DNA of 64,000 nucleotides from Rhizobacter sp. Root1221 (GCF_001425785.1 NZ_LMDI01000045.1:180735-244734), one strand, 5' to 3'; counted from the first letter of the stretch, positions 9,794-18,219 are shown. Program-made: numbers and translations. Notes: generated from the sequence alone by a model not told the origin.

Positions 9794-10840
9794 TCAGCTG
9801 CTGCCCCGGGTCACCAGTTCGTACCCCACGTCCACGTTGTGAGGTACCCCCGACTCGCCCCGCATCAGTGACAGCAGCATCGCGGCCGCCTGCGCGCCGA
9901 TCTGCGCACGCGGCGTGCGCACCGTGGTCAGCGGCGGCAGCATCTGGTCGCTGCCCTCCAGGTCGTTGAACCCGGCAACGGCCACCTGCTCGGGCACCCG
10001 CACGCCCAGGCGCAGCGCGGCCAGCAGCCCGCCTTGCGCGATGTCGTCGTTGCAGAAGAAGATGGCATCCACGTCGGGCCGGGCAGCGAGCACCGCGGCG
10101 AACAACTCCCCCCCGAGCGCGATGGATGAGCGCCGCGGGTCGAGCCATTCGAGTTGCGGGTCGTGCAGGCCTGCGTCGCGCAGGCAGCGCCGGTATCCCT
10201 CGGCCCGCTGCAGCACGCGCGCATCGAGTTGCGCGCCCACGAAGGCGATGCGCTTGCGGCCGCGCGACACCAGGTGTTCGGTGATGGCATACCCCGCGTC
10301 GTGCTGCGAAAATCCCACGCAGAACACGCCGGGTGCGGTGCTGGTTTCCATCACATGCACACACGGCAGGCCGCTCGATGCCACCAGCCGGCTCCCCGCC
10401 TCGCTCCGTTCAAAGCCCGTCACGATGAGGCCGGCCGGGCGGTGGGCCATGTAGCTGCGCAGCAGCAGTTCCTCCTCGTGGGTGTCGTAGTGCGTGACAC
10501 CGATCAGGCTCTGGTAGCCCGCCGGCAGCAGCACGCTTTGCACGGCCTCCAGCAGGTCCACGAACAAGCGGTTGGTCAGCAGCGGCACGAGCACCGCGAC
10601 GTGGCTGCTGCGGCTCGATGCCAACGCCCGCGCCGCAGGGTCGGGCACGTACCCGAGGGTGTCGGCCGCGGCCTGCACCTTGGCCACCAGGGCCTCGCCC
10701 ACGCCACGGTCGCGCCGCAACGCGCGGGACGCCGTGATGGGACTGACTCCCGCGGCCTTGGCCACGTCCGCCAGGGTGATGCGCCCGGAGGATCGGCGCC
10801 GGCGTTCGGCGGGCGGGTCGGCGGGGGCGTCAGATGTCAC
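9794..10840 (-). CDS. LacI-family repressor of the gluconate/TRAP operon (GntR-like)
   Basis: A 348-residue LacI-type regulator. The N-terminal helix-turn-helix and hinge read ITLADVAKAAGVSPITASRA and YVPDPAARALASSRS, followed by a periplasmic-binding-protein-like effector domain (VAVLVPLLTNRLFVDLLEAV, then FFCNDDIAQGGL and VAGFND). A GTG start at 10840 is used. It is transcribed away from gluconokinase, and two near-identical palindromes (10880-10893 and 10977-10992) lie in the shared promoter region, as expected for a self-regulating repressor. By analogy with GntR of enterobacteria the inducer would be gluconate or a related sugar acid. The sequence shows the family and operators; the ligand is inferred from the neighbour. 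Confidence 0.9.
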   Translation of the reverse strand: MTSDAPADPPAERRRRSSGRITLADVAKAAGVSPITASRALRRDRGVGEALVAKVQAAADTLGYVPDPAARALASSRSSHVAVLVPLLTNRLFVDLLEAVQSVLLPAGYQSLIGVTHYDTHEEELLLRSYMAHRPAGLIVTGFERSEAGSRLVASSGLPCVHVMETSTAPGVFCVGFSQHDAGYAITEHLVSRGRKRIAFVGAQLDARVLQRAEGYRRCLRDAGLHDPQLEWLDPRRSSIALGGELFAAVLAARPDVDAIFFCNDDIAQGGLLAALRLGVRVPEQVAVAGFNDLEGSDQMLPPLTTVRTPRAQIGAQAAAMLLSLMRGESGVPHNVDVGYELVTRGSS

Positions 10841-10879
10841 GGGTTTTCCCTAGGCTGCATTGTTCGAATGTGAGGACTA

Positions 10880-10893
10880 GGATAGCGCTATCC
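10880..10893. promoter_or_regulatory. LacI-type operator O1
   Basis: A perfect 14-bp palindrome, GGATAGCGCTATCC, with the central CG pair typical of LacI/GntR-family operators. It lies 40 nt upstream of the regulator's GTG and about 110 nt upstream of gntK, so it can control both divergent promoters. Confidence 0.75.
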
Positions 10894-10976
10894 AACCACG
10901 GATGGCAAGCCAGAAGCATGCAATCGGCGGTCGGGTCACCGGGCGCGTGTCACCACGCGCTTTTCTTGGCCCCTTC

Positions 10977-10992
10977 TGGACAGCGCTGTCCA
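10977..10992. promoter_or_regulatory. LacI-type operator O2
   Basis: A perfect 16-bp palindrome, TGGACAGCGCTGTCCA, sharing the GGA-AGCGCT-TCC frame with O1 97 bp away. It ends 11 nt before the gntK ATG at 11004, a position suited to roadblock repression. Its presence there argues against the earlier gntK start at 10902, which would place the operator inside the coding region. Confidence 0.75.
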
Positions 10993-11003
10993 AACCCAAA
11001 ACA

Positions 11004-11504
11004 ATGACCTCCCTCGTATTCATGGGTGTCGCCGGTTGCGGCAAATCTTCCCTCGGTGCCGCGGTTGCGCACGCGCTCGCCGCGCCGTTGATCGAAGGCG
11101 ACGACTTCCATTCCGAAAAGAGCAAGCGCCTGATGCGCAGTGGCGTGCCACTCACCGACGAGCTCCGGGCCGGCTGGCTCGAAATGCTCGGCGGGGAACT
11201 GGCCGCCCGCCCGGCGGGCGCCGTGCTCACGTGTTCGGCCCTGAAGCGCACCTACCGCGAGGTGCTGCGCCGGCATGTGCCGGGGCTGCGGTTCGTGTTC
11301 CTCGAGATCTCGCACGAGGAGGCCTTGCGCCGCGTCGCCTCGCGGGCCGGTGCCCACCTGTTCCCGACGAGCCTCGTCGACAGCCAGTTCGCCACGCTCG
11401 AATCGCCCGTTGGCGAACCCGGCGTGCTGCCCGTGGACGCCACGCGCCCGCTCCCAGACCTCGTGGCCCAGGTCGCCGCGTGGGTGACCAAGGACTTCCC
11501 ATGA
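11004..11504 (+). CDS. gntK: Gluconokinase
   Basis: A 166-residue kinase that phosphorylates D-gluconate to 6-phosphogluconate, feeding the Entner-Doudoroff or pentose phosphate routes. The P-loop GVAGCGKSS stands at residues 8-16, and the family hallmarks EGDDFHS, LTDELRAGWLEML and CSALKRTYREVLR follow, with a C-terminal FLEISHEEALRRVASRAGAH. Length is close to the usual 165-180. It is divergent from a LacI-type regulator and overlaps the TRAP small-permease gene by 4 nt (ATGA), so uptake and phosphorylation genes form one operon. The start at 11004 is preferred to 10902 because of operator O2. Confidence 0.93.
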   Translation: MTSLVFMGVAGCGKSSLGAAVAHALAAPLIEGDDFHSEKSKRLMRSGVPLTDELRAGWLEMLGGELAARPAGAVLTCSALKRTYREVLRRHVPGLRFVFLEISHEEALRRVASRAGAHLFPTSLVDSQFATLESPVGEPGVLPVDATRPLPDLVAQVAAWVTKDFP

Positions 11505-12013
11505 CCCTCCCCGACTCCCCTCCCCGCCGCCCGTTGTGGCAGCGCAGCGCCGAAACGGCGATGGGCCTGTGCCTCGCCGTGATGGCCGTCGTCGTGTTCC
11601 TCAACGTGGTGCTGCGCTACGGCTTCGGCACCGGCGTGGCCGCCAGCGAAGAGCTGTCGCGCCTGCTGTTCGTGTGGATGGTGTTCATCGGCGCCACCGC
11701 CGCCTACCCGCTGGGCGAACACATGGCGTTCACGACGCTGCTGCGCCCGCTCGAGCACCGCAGCCCCCGCCTGCTGTCACTGATGAGCCGCCTGATCCAT
11801 CTGCTGGTGGTGGCGAGCTGCGTGATGATCGCCTGGGGATCGTGGCAGCAGATCGTCGTCGGCATGGACAGCCCGAGTGTCGTCATCGGCTACCCGATGG
11901 CGCTGCTCCCACTGCCGGCCTTCCTGTGCGCCACCGCGATCGCCGTGATGGCCCTGATCGACGTCGTCCGAAACAAACCCATCGATTTCGGCCACGAAGC
12001 CGACATCGAATGA
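11501..12013 (+). CDS. TRAP transporter small permease (DctQ type)
   Basis: A 170-residue membrane protein with four predicted helices, the small integral subunit (DctQ) of a tripartite ATP-independent periplasmic transporter. Family signs are the opening helix LAVMAVVVFLNVVLRYGFGT, EELSRLLFVWMVFIGA (the conserved Glu-Glu/Arg region), and AYPLGEHMAF. Its ATG overlaps the gntK stop, and the large subunit follows after 22 nt. Together with the large permease and binding protein it should import a sugar acid, probably gluconate or a relative, using the sodium or proton gradient. Confidence 0.92.
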   Translation: MTLPDSPPRRPLWQRSAETAMGLCLAVMAVVVFLNVVLRYGFGTGVAASEELSRLLFVWMVFIGATAAYPLGEHMAFTTLLRPLEHRSPRLLSLMSRLIHLLVVASCVMIAWGSWQQIVVGMDSPSVVIGYPMALLPLPAFLCATAIAVMALIDVVRNKPIDFGHEADIE

Positions 12014-12035
12014 ACCGCCCACGAGGAACCTCGTC

Positions 12036-13325
12036 ATGAACCAAGGTCTTGTGGCCCTGATCTTCCTGTTCGGCATGCTCTTTTTCATGGGCATCGGCGT
12101 GCCGCTCGCGTTTTCGCTGGTGCTCACCGGCGCGGGCATGGCCTACGCGCTGGACTTCTGGGACACCCAGCTCTTCGCGCAGAACCTCGTGGCCGGCGTC
12201 GACAGCTTCCCGCTGCTGGCCGTGCCCTTTTTCATCCTGGCCGGCGAACTGATGAACACCGGCGGCATCAGCCGGCGCATCATCGACATGGCCCAGGCCT
12301 GGGTGGGGCACATCCGCGGCGGGCTCGGCTACGTGACCATCGGCGCGGCCGTGCTGCTGTCGGCCATGTCCGGCTCGGCGCTGGCCGATGCGGCGGCCAT
12401 GACCTCGATCCTGCTGCCCATGATGCGGCAGAACAACTACCCGGTCACGGCCTCCGCCGGGCTGATCGCCGCGGGCAGTGTCATCGGGCCCATCATCCCC
12501 CCGTCGATGGCGTTCGTGATCTACGGTGTCACCACGAACACGTCCATCTCCGCCTTGTTCGTCTCGGGCATCGCACCAGGGCTCATCATGGGCGGGGCGC
12601 TCGTGGTGGCCTGGCGCCTGATGCTGCGCCGCATGGACCTGCCGGCCGGCAAGCCCGAACCGATGGCGGCGCGCCTGCGTGCCACGGGCCATGCCTTCTG
12701 GGCACTGCTGATGCCCGTCATCATCATTGGCGGCATGAAAAGCGGCTACTTCACGCCCACGGAGGCGGCCGTGGTGGCCGCGTTCTATGCGCTGGCGATC
12801 TCGCTGTTCGTGCACCGCGAGATGCGCTTCGCCGAACTGCACGGCGTGCTGCTGCGTGCCGCCAAGACCACTGCCGTGGTGATGTTCCTGTGCGCCGGCG
12901 CGGCCGTGGCCAGCTACATGATCACGCTGGCCGACCTGCCTTCCACGCTCACCGAATGGCTGGGCCCGATGGTGGACAACCCCCGCCTGCTGATGGCCGT
13001 GATGATGATCGCGCTGGTGGCGATCGGCACCGCCCTCGACCTGACGCCCACCATCCTGATCTTCGCCCCGGTGATGCTGCCGATCGCCGTCAAGGCCGGC
13101 ATCGACCCGGTGTACTTCGGCCTGATGTTCGTGCTGAACGGCTCCATCGGCCTCGTCACGCCCCCGGTGGGCACGGTGCTCAACGTGGTGGCCGGCGTGG
13201 GCCGGTTGCCGCTCACGCAGGTGATCAAGGGGGTCAACCCGTTCCTGGTCACCTACACGCTGATCCTGGTCCTGTTCGTGATCTTCCCGCAGCTCGTCAC
13301 CGCGCCGGTCGCGTGGATGCGCTGA
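12036..13325 (+). CDS. TRAP transporter large permease (DctM type)
   Basis: A 429-residue protein with about twelve to fourteen membrane helices, the substrate-translocating DctM subunit of the TRAP complex. Recognisable blocks are LFFMGIGVPLAFSLVLTGAG, PLLAVPFFILAGELMNTGGI, the GSALADAAAMTSILLPMM loop, and GLVTPPVGTVLNVVAGVG near the C-terminus. It lies between the small permease and the binding protein genes, 35 nt ahead of the latter. Size and motif order are normal for the family. Confidence 0.94.
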   Translation: MNQGLVALIFLFGMLFFMGIGVPLAFSLVLTGAGMAYALDFWDTQLFAQNLVAGVDSFPLLAVPFFILAGELMNTGGISRRIIDMAQAWVGHIRGGLGYVTIGAAVLLSAMSGSALADAAAMTSILLPMMRQNNYPVTASAGLIAAGSVIGPIIPPSMAFVIYGVTTNTSISALFVSGIAPGLIMGGALVVAWRLMLRRMDLPAGKPEPMAARLRATGHAFWALLMPVIIIGGMKSGYFTPTEAAVVAAFYALAISLFVHREMRFAELHGVLLRAAKTTAVVMFLCAGAAVASYMITLADLPSTLTEWLGPMVDNPRLLMAVMMIALVAIGTALDLTPTILIFAPVMLPIAVKAGIDPVYFGLMFVLNGSIGLVTPPVGTVLNVVAGVGRLPLTQVIKGVNPFLVTYTLILVLFVIFPQLVTAPVAWMR

Positions 13326-13360
13326 TCCTTTCGTTCCGTTTTTCCCCAAGGAGTACTTTC

Positions 13361-14374
13361 ATGAACCTGCTTCGCCGCACCCTGGTCGCCGTGGCCGCCA
13401 CGGCCGCCCTTGCCAGCCCCTTCGCCGCGCTGGCCCAGGACATCAAACCTCGCCTGATCCGCTTCGGCTACGGCCTCAACGAACAATCCAACCAGGGCCG
13501 CGCGGTCAAGGTGTTCCAGCAGGAGGTCGAGAAACTCTCCGGCGGCAAGATGAAGGTGCGCGCGTTCGGCGCCGCCAGCCTCGGCCCCGACGTGCAGATG
13601 CAGCAGGCGCTGATCGGCGGGGCCCAGGAAATGATGGTGGGCTCCACCGCCACGCTCGTGGGCATCACGAAGGAGATGGCACTGTGGGACACGCCGTTCC
13701 TCTTCAACAACGTCAAGGAAGCCGACACGGTGCTCGACGGCCCCGTAGGCGAGAAGATCAAGGCCAAGCTCGCCGAGAAGGGCCTCGTGGGCCTCGTCTA
13801 CTGGGAAAACGGCTTCCGCAACCTGACCAACAGCAAGCGTTCGGTGACGAAGCTCGAGGACCTGAACGGCGTGAAGTTGCGCGTGATGCAGAACGCGGTG
13901 TTCCTCGACAGCTTCAAGGCCCTCGGTGCCAACGTGGTGCCGCTGCCCTTCTCCGAGCTGTTCCCGGCACTGGAGACCGGCGCGGTCGACGGCCAGGAGA
14001 ACCCGTACAACACGATCCTGTCGAGCAAGTTCTACGAGGTGCAGAAGTACCTGAGCGTGACGAACCACGTCTACAGCCCGTGGATCGTCACCGTCAGCAA
14101 GAAGTTCTGGGATGGCCTGAGCAAGGACGAGCAGAAGGTGCTGATGGATGCCGCCAGGAAGAGCCGCGACTTCGAACGCAAGGACACGCGTGACGAAGCC
14201 GCCAAGGCGCTGGCCGAACTCAAGACCAAGGGCATGGTGATCAACGAGATCTCCCCCGCCGAGACCGCCCGCATGCGCGACAAGCTCACCCGCGTCAACG
14301 CGAGCGTGGCCAGCAGCGTGGGCATGGACCTGTGGAAGGAAACCCAGGACGAGCTGGCCAAGCTGCGCAAGTGA
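13361..14374 (+). CDS. TRAP transporter solute-binding protein (DctP type)
   Basis: A 337-residue periplasmic binding protein. The signal peptide (MNLLRRTLVAVAATAALASP to AALAQ) is cut near residue 26. The body shows DctP hallmarks: FQQEVEKLSGGKMKVRAFG, GAQEMMVGS, the LNGVKLRVMQNAVF block that holds the carboxylate-binding Arg, and ALETGAVDGQENPYN. AAGGAG precedes the ATG. It is the last gene of the gntK-TRAP operon and is followed by a strong hairpin. The ligand is likely gluconate or another sugar acid because of gntK, which is inference. Confidence 0.93.
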   Translation: MNLLRRTLVAVAATAALASPFAALAQDIKPRLIRFGYGLNEQSNQGRAVKVFQQEVEKLSGGKMKVRAFGAASLGPDVQMQQALIGGAQEMMVGSTATLVGITKEMALWDTPFLFNNVKEADTVLDGPVGEKIKAKLAEKGLVGLVYWENGFRNLTNSKRSVTKLEDLNGVKLRVMQNAVFLDSFKALGANVVPLPFSELFPALETGAVDGQENPYNTILSSKFYEVQKYLSVTNHVYSPWIVTVSKKFWDGLSKDEQKVLMDAARKSRDFERKDTRDEAAKALAELKTKGMVINEISPAETARMRDKLTRVNASVASSVGMDLWKETQDELAKLRK

Positions 14375-14401
14375 GGCCGCGCCGCCGCGGTCTTGCCACT
14401 T

Positions 14402-14432
14402 CGCCACGGCCGCGTCATTCGCGGCCGTGGCG
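14402..14432. terminator. Bidirectional hairpin between convergent genes
   Basis: A 13-bp perfect stem (CGCCACGGCCGCG and its complement) with loop TCATT. It stands 27 nt after the binding-protein stop and 5 nt from the stop of the convergent small gene. No U-tract follows on either strand, so termination strength is uncertain. Confidence 0.6.
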
Positions 14433-14437
14433 TGCCC

Positions 14438-14629
14438 TCAGTGCCAGGCGCGAGGTGACTCGGACGCCACCGGCTGGGCCGCGGCCACCCCCACCGAGTG
14501 GGGTTCGGGCGTGCCCGCGGGCTCGACGCGGGCCGGTGGCATGGCCTCGGCGCCAGTGGTGCGATATCGGTCCCAGGCCCGCTTGGCGAGGCCCGCGGTG
14601 ACGGCGAGGAAAAGCAGCTTGCGCAACAT
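14438..14629 (-). CDS. Small membrane-associated protein, unknown
   Basis: A 63-residue protein. Residues 1-18 (MLRKLLFLAVTAGLAKRA) are hydrophobic with basic flanks and could be a membrane anchor or short signal; the rest is Pro/Ala/Glu-rich with no recognised fold. GGGAG precedes the ATG at 14629; an in-frame ATG at 14698 would add a polar leader without a ribosome site. It lies alone between the TRAP operon hairpin and the MocR gene. I do not recognise it. Confidence 0.5.
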   Translation of the reverse strand: MLRKLLFLAVTAGLAKRAWDRYRTTGAEAMPPARVEPAGTPEPHSVGVAAAQPVASESPRAWH

Positions 14630-14724
14630 GGTGGACTCCCGATGGAACAACGGATCGTCCAAGGTTAGGCGCCCGGGCCACGCAACGGCATCGGGCACGC
14701 GCGCACCCGGGCGTAGGCAGCGCC

Positions 14725-16158
14725 CTACGGCGCGCGCTCGGTGACGGCCGCGCGTGCGGGCAGCCGCGACACCAGGTACTCCGACAAGCGCACGTTCTGA
14801 CTCGTCGCCACGTTGAAGCGGATGTGCGGGTCGTTTTTGGCGCCGTCCGCCCGGAAGTTGCCTCCGGGCGCCAGCACGATCTGCTGGCCATAGGCGGTCT
14901 TCACGAGCGCCTGCACGTCAACGCCGTCGGGCAGCCGCCCCCACAGGAAGATGCCCGCGTCGCCCATCGCGTCGAACTCGATGCCCGCCTGGCGCAGGCT
15001 GCGTGCCGCGGCCACCCGGGCCGTGCCAATCCGCTGCTGCATGCGTTCGGTGTGTTTTCGGAAGCGGCCGGTGGACAGCAGTTCGAGCAGCACCAGTTCG
15101 TTCAGCGTGGGGGTGGTCAGCACCGAATAGATCTTCTGGCGCAGCAGCACCTTCAAGAGCGCCGGTGCCGCGGCGATGTGCCCCATGCGCAGCGCCGGGC
15201 TCAGCACCTTGCAGAAGCTCGAGTAATAGATGACCCCCTCGAGGCCCGACAGCTGCGCGAGCCGAGTGGGCTGGCCGGGGTGGAAGTGCCCGTGCACGTC
15301 GTCCTCGGCGATCAGCACGCCGTGGCGTTCGGCCGTCTGCAGCACCCGGTGCAGGTTCGCGGGTGTGCTGCTCCACCCCGTCGGGTTGTGCAACACGGGC
15401 TGCAGGAACATCAGTTTCGGGTGGTGTTCGGCACAGGCGGTCTCCAGCTCGGCGAGGTCCACCCCGTCGGCCCGGCGCGTGACCGGCACCGTTCGAACGC
15501 CCGCCTGCCGCAGGCGTTCGAACAGCAGGAAATAGCCCGGGTCCTCGACGATCACCGCGTCGCCCGGCTTCAGGAAGGATCGGGCGATCAGGTCGATGGC
15601 ATGGGTGCTGCCGTAGGTGGTCATCACACGGCTCGCGTCTACCCCGATGCCCTGGGAACGCATCTGCATGGCAAGCCGCTCGCGGAGTGCACTCATGCCT
15701 TGCGGCGGGCAGCGCGATGCCATGCCGAGGCCGCTGTGGCTCAGCGCCCGCTGCACGATCGACGTGGGAATGGCGTCTTCCAGCCAGGCCATGGGCAGCG
15801 CACCGCCACTCGCCTGCAGGATGCCCGGCCGCAGGTCATTCGCCTGCTGGGCGAGCCACACGGGTTCGTGGGCTTCACCCGCTTCGAGCGGCGCGGCGTC
15901 GATCACGGCGCCCGCCGCCTCGGCGACGAAATAACCCGCCGTGCCCCGGGAGAATACGAGGCCGTCGGCCACGAGCCGGTCGTACGCGGCCACCACCGTG
16001 TTCGGGCTCACCTGCAGTTGCAACGCCAGCTGGCGGATGGAGGTGAGCCGGGCGCCAGGCAGCAGCCGGCGTTCGGAGATCATCGCCCGCAGGCGGATGT
16101 CGATCTGCTCGGACAGGGGGACGGTGGAATCGCGATCGAGCGCAAACATGGGCCCCAT
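14725..16158 (-). CDS. MocR/PdxR-type regulator (GntR HTH + aminotransferase domain)
   Basis: A 477-residue fusion of a GntR winged helix (PLSEQIDIRLRAMISERRLL, then SIRQLALQLQVSPNTVVAAY) to a fold-type I aminotransferase domain. The PLP-binding Lys is in SSFCKVLSPALRMG. The Asn-Pro-Thr-Gly tetrad of aminotransferases (VLHNPTGW) and an Asp-bearing AEDDVHGHF are also present. MocR proteins use PLP as a ligand or cofactor to sense metabolites, for example in PLP synthesis, GABA or taurine use. The start at 16158 is used; an ATG at 16149 is equally possible and neither has a clear ribosome site. The DUF3563 gene is immediately upstream on the same strand (9 nt). Its target cannot be read from the window. 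Confidence 0.88.
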   Translation of the reverse strand: MGPMFALDRDSTVPLSEQIDIRLRAMISERRLLPGARLTSIRQLALQLQVSPNTVVAAYDRLVADGLVFSRGTAGYFVAEAAGAVIDAAPLEAGEAHEPVWLAQQANDLRPGILQASGGALPMAWLEDAIPTSIVQRALSHSGLGMASRCPPQGMSALRERLAMQMRSQGIGVDASRVMTTYGSTHAIDLIARSFLKPGDAVIVEDPGYFLLFERLRQAGVRTVPVTRRADGVDLAELETACAEHHPKLMFLQPVLHNPTGWSSTPANLHRVLQTAERHGVLIAEDDVHGHFHPGQPTRLAQLSGLEGVIYYSSFCKVLSPALRMGHIAAAPALLKVLLRQKIYSVLTTPTLNELVLLELLSTGRFRKHTERMQQRIGTARVAAARSLRQAGIEFDAMGDAGIFLWGRLPDGVDVQALVKTAYGQQIVLAPGGNFRADGAKNDPHIRFNVATSQNVRLSEYLVSRLPARAAVTERAP

Positions 16159-16167
16159 TGTGGCGGA

Positions 16168-16368
16168 TCAGCGCGGGGGCAGCCCGTGGCGTTCGAGTTG
16201 CTTGAGGCGGTCCTCGAGGTCCTCGAGGTTGACGGCCTCGGCCAGGAACCGATCCTCGTCGGAACGGCCGAGCTGGCCGCGCAGTGCGTTGAACCAGGCT
16301 ACCGCCGGACGCCAGTACCGGGCCGGCAACGTAGCGGTGGGAGCGAAGGGGGTCTTGAGCGTGTCCAT
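16168..16368 (-). CDS. DUF3563-like small protein
   Basis: A 66-residue protein whose C-terminal half (EDRFLAEAVNLEDLEDRLKQ) matches the short amphipathic motif of DUF3563 proteins, which are small and abundant in Burkholderiales and of unknown function. The start at 16368 (MDTLKTPFA) is chosen over a longer frame to 16455 that would run through the palindrome at 16430-16450. It is divergent from the universal stress protein gene. Confidence 0.6.
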   Translation of the reverse strand: MDTLKTPFAPTATLPARYWRPAVAWFNALRGQLGRSDEDRFLAEAVNLEDLEDRLKQLERHGLPPR

Positions 16369-16429
16369 GGGTTGAACGATAGGGCCGGACGCCTCGCCGT
16401 CCAAGGCACAAGCCCCGGCGATACAGCGT

Positions 16430-16450
16430 GGTGCTGTATCAGTGCCACCG
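16430..16450. promoter_or_regulatory. Inverted repeat between divergent DUF3563 and usp genes
   Basis: GATACAGC-GTGGT-GCTGTATC: 8-bp perfect arms around 5 bp, 67 nt upstream of the usp ATG and 62 nt upstream of the DUF3563 ATG. The central placement between divergent genes suggests an operator shared by both. No regulator can be assigned; it does not match the FNR consensus TTGAT-N4-ATCAA. Confidence 0.5.
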
Positions 16451-16516
16451 ACCACACAGCGGCGTTATGCTTCGAGCCCAGGGGCCCCCGCGGCCCCGGT
16501 CGACTGGAGGTCCGCG

Positions 16517-17359
16517 ATGAATTTCCGGCACATCCTCGTGGCGCTCGGCGACGACCCGCCGGCGGCGGCGCGCGTGCACCTGGCCGCCCGGCTGGCGATC
16601 GCCCACGGGGCACACCTGACCGGCATCGCGCCCACGGGCCACCTGGTGATCGCCGACAACAGCGCCTCCGCTGCCTTCGCCATCGACGCCGCCGACCACG
16701 CACTGGCCAACGCCTGGCAATGTGCCGACGACCGCGCCCGGCGCTTCCGGCACACCGCGCTGGCCGAAGGGGTGGTGTCGGTCGACGCCCAAGCCGCGGA
16801 AGGCGACGCCGCGACGGTGCTGCTGCACCACGCAGTGTGCAGCGACCTCATGGTGGTGAGCTCGCCCGAACCCTCCAGCATGGCCTGGCGCAGCGGCATC
16901 CACTTCGTCGAGGACGTGCTGGCACGCAACCCGAAACCCACGCTCGTGGTACCCGGCGAAGGCCGCTTCGAACATGCCGGCCGGCGCATCCTGCTCGCGT
17001 GGGACGACAGCCCCGCCGCCGTGCGCGCCGCCATGGACGCCCTGCCCGCGCTGCGCCAGGCGGAGCAGGTGATGTTGTGCGCATGGCGCCGGACCACCGA
17101 AGGGCCGGACAACGGGGTGGGCCTGCGCCTCGCCGAGGTGGCCGGCTGGCTGCAGCGGCACGGGGTGCACACCGAAACCCGGATCTCGCGCACGCGCAGC
17201 GCCATCGGCGACGCCCTGCTGTCCGACGCCCTGGCCCTCGGCGTGGACCTCATCGTGATGGGCACGTATGGCCACGCCCGCTGGGTGGAGCGCCTGACCG
17301 GCGGTGTCACCCACACCGCGCTGCGCCACGCGCCGGTGCCGCTGCTGATGTCGCACTGA
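16517..17359 (+). CDS. Universal stress protein, tandem UspA domains
   Basis: A 280-residue cytoplasmic protein with two UspA domains (about 1-150 and 155-280). The first begins MNFRHILVALGDD; the second begins RRILLAWDDSPAAVRAAMDA and ends with an ATP-binding-type loop GTYGHARWVERLTGGVT. The first domain lacks a clear G-x2-G-x9-G loop, so only the second may bind nucleotide. GGAGG sits 7 nt before the ATG at 16517; the upstream in-frame extension to 16442 lacks a ribosome site and crosses the palindrome. Such proteins respond to starvation, oxygen limitation or redox stress. Confidence 0.9.
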   Translation: MNFRHILVALGDDPPAAARVHLAARLAIAHGAHLTGIAPTGHLVIADNSASAAFAIDAADHALANAWQCADDRARRFRHTALAEGVVSVDAQAAEGDAATVLLHHAVCSDLMVVSSPEPSSMAWRSGIHFVEDVLARNPKPTLVVPGEGRFEHAGRRILLAWDDSPAAVRAAMDALPALRQAEQVMLCAWRRTTEGPDNGVGLRLAEVAGWLQRHGVHTETRISRTRSAIGDALLSDALALGVDLIVMGTYGHARWVERLTGGVTHTALRHAPVPLLMSH

Positions 17360-17501
17360 ACGCGCCCGGGCAAGGTGTGCGGCAAGTGTTGCAGCCGGGG
17401 TGAGCTTCTGCCGGTTTGCCGCCATCTGTCCGGCTGTGCCGCCCGGCACGATCCCTGCTAAACCGGCGCATCGCAGCATGCGGCCCCGCGCCGGATTCAC
17501 C

Positions 17502-17909
17502 ATGATCCATCCTTCCGCGCCCCTCTCCGGCCACCGGCCCCGCCACAAGGTGCTCGTGGTCGACGACCACGCCGATGCCGCCGACTCCCTCGTGCTGCTG
17601 CTCGAACAGCTCGGCTGTGAAACGTCGGTGGCCTACACCGCCCTCGAAGCGGTGCGCCAGGCCACCACGTTCCTGCCCGCGCTCGTGCTGCTCGACCTGC
17701 ACATGCCGCAGATCAGCGGCCTCGACGCGGCGCGGGCCATCCGCTCGTGCCGCCTCGAATCGAAACCGGTGCTCGTGGCCGTCTCGGCGGACACGCGCCA
17801 GCACATGTTGCAAGCGTCACTTGACGCCGGCTTCGACTTCCACCTCAGCAAGCCCACCCCCGCGGGCCAGATCGAGCGCATGTTGCGCGAGACCCTCGAA
17901 CACGCTTGA
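17502..17909 (+). CDS. Single-domain response regulator (CheY-like receiver)
   Basis: A 135-residue protein that is essentially one receiver domain. It has KVLVVDDHADAADSLVLLLE (acidic pocket), the phosphoacceptor Asp in ALVLLDLHMPQISG, a Ser switch residue in VAVSADT, and the conserved Lys in FHLSKP. There is no output domain, so it would act in a phosphorelay or by protein contact. The ATG at 17502 is used; an ATG at 17478 is possible and neither has a good ribosome site. No kinase is adjacent. The downstream 390 nt hold only a doubtful small reading frame. Confidence 0.82.
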   Translation: MIHPSAPLSGHRPRHKVLVVDDHADAADSLVLLLEQLGCETSVAYTALEAVRQATTFLPALVLLDLHMPQISGLDAARAIRSCRLESKPVLVAVSADTRQHMLQASLDAGFDFHLSKPTPAGQIERMLRETLEHA

Positions 17910-18021
17910 CAGCCCGGCGGCGCCCTTCGCCATACATGCGCCGCGCTGCAACAGCCTCGTCAACCACTGGTTCGCAGACGTTGCCGAGGCCCGTGCGTGC
18001 CTCGCGGCCGCACCAGGCCAC

Positions 18022-18219
18022 GTGCTGCTGCCGTACCGGCGGCAGTTCGTCGTGGTGAGCCGGCACTACCTCGACGAACTGGGCGTGCCCGCCGACCTGC
18101 CGGACTGGCCGGCCACCGGCCACGACCTCGTGGCCGCATACGCCAGCCCGCCCTGGTTGCGGCTGTGTGCCATGCGCCTGCGCGCGCCGCTGGCCACCTG
18201 GTTCGCCACGGCCGCCTGA
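18022..18219 (+). CDS. Doubtful small reading frame, unknown
   Basis: From a GTG at 18022 a 65-residue frame (VLLPYRRQFVVVSRHYLDEL and onward) runs to a TGA at 18219, with codon use like true genes. The open frame extends upstream without a stop into the receiver gene, but no ATG or GTG occurs in its first 110 nt and no ribosome site is seen. It could be the 3' end of a decayed gene or a small protein with an unusual start. I do not recognise it. Confidence 0.3.
   Translation: MLLPYRRQFVVVSRHYLDELGVPADLPDWPATGHDLVAAYASPPWLRLCAMRLRAPLATWFATAA

Noticed and set aside
10902-11003. N-terminal extension of gluconokinase
   Set aside because: It would contain operator O2 and add residues not found in the family; the P-loop is correctly placed from 11004.
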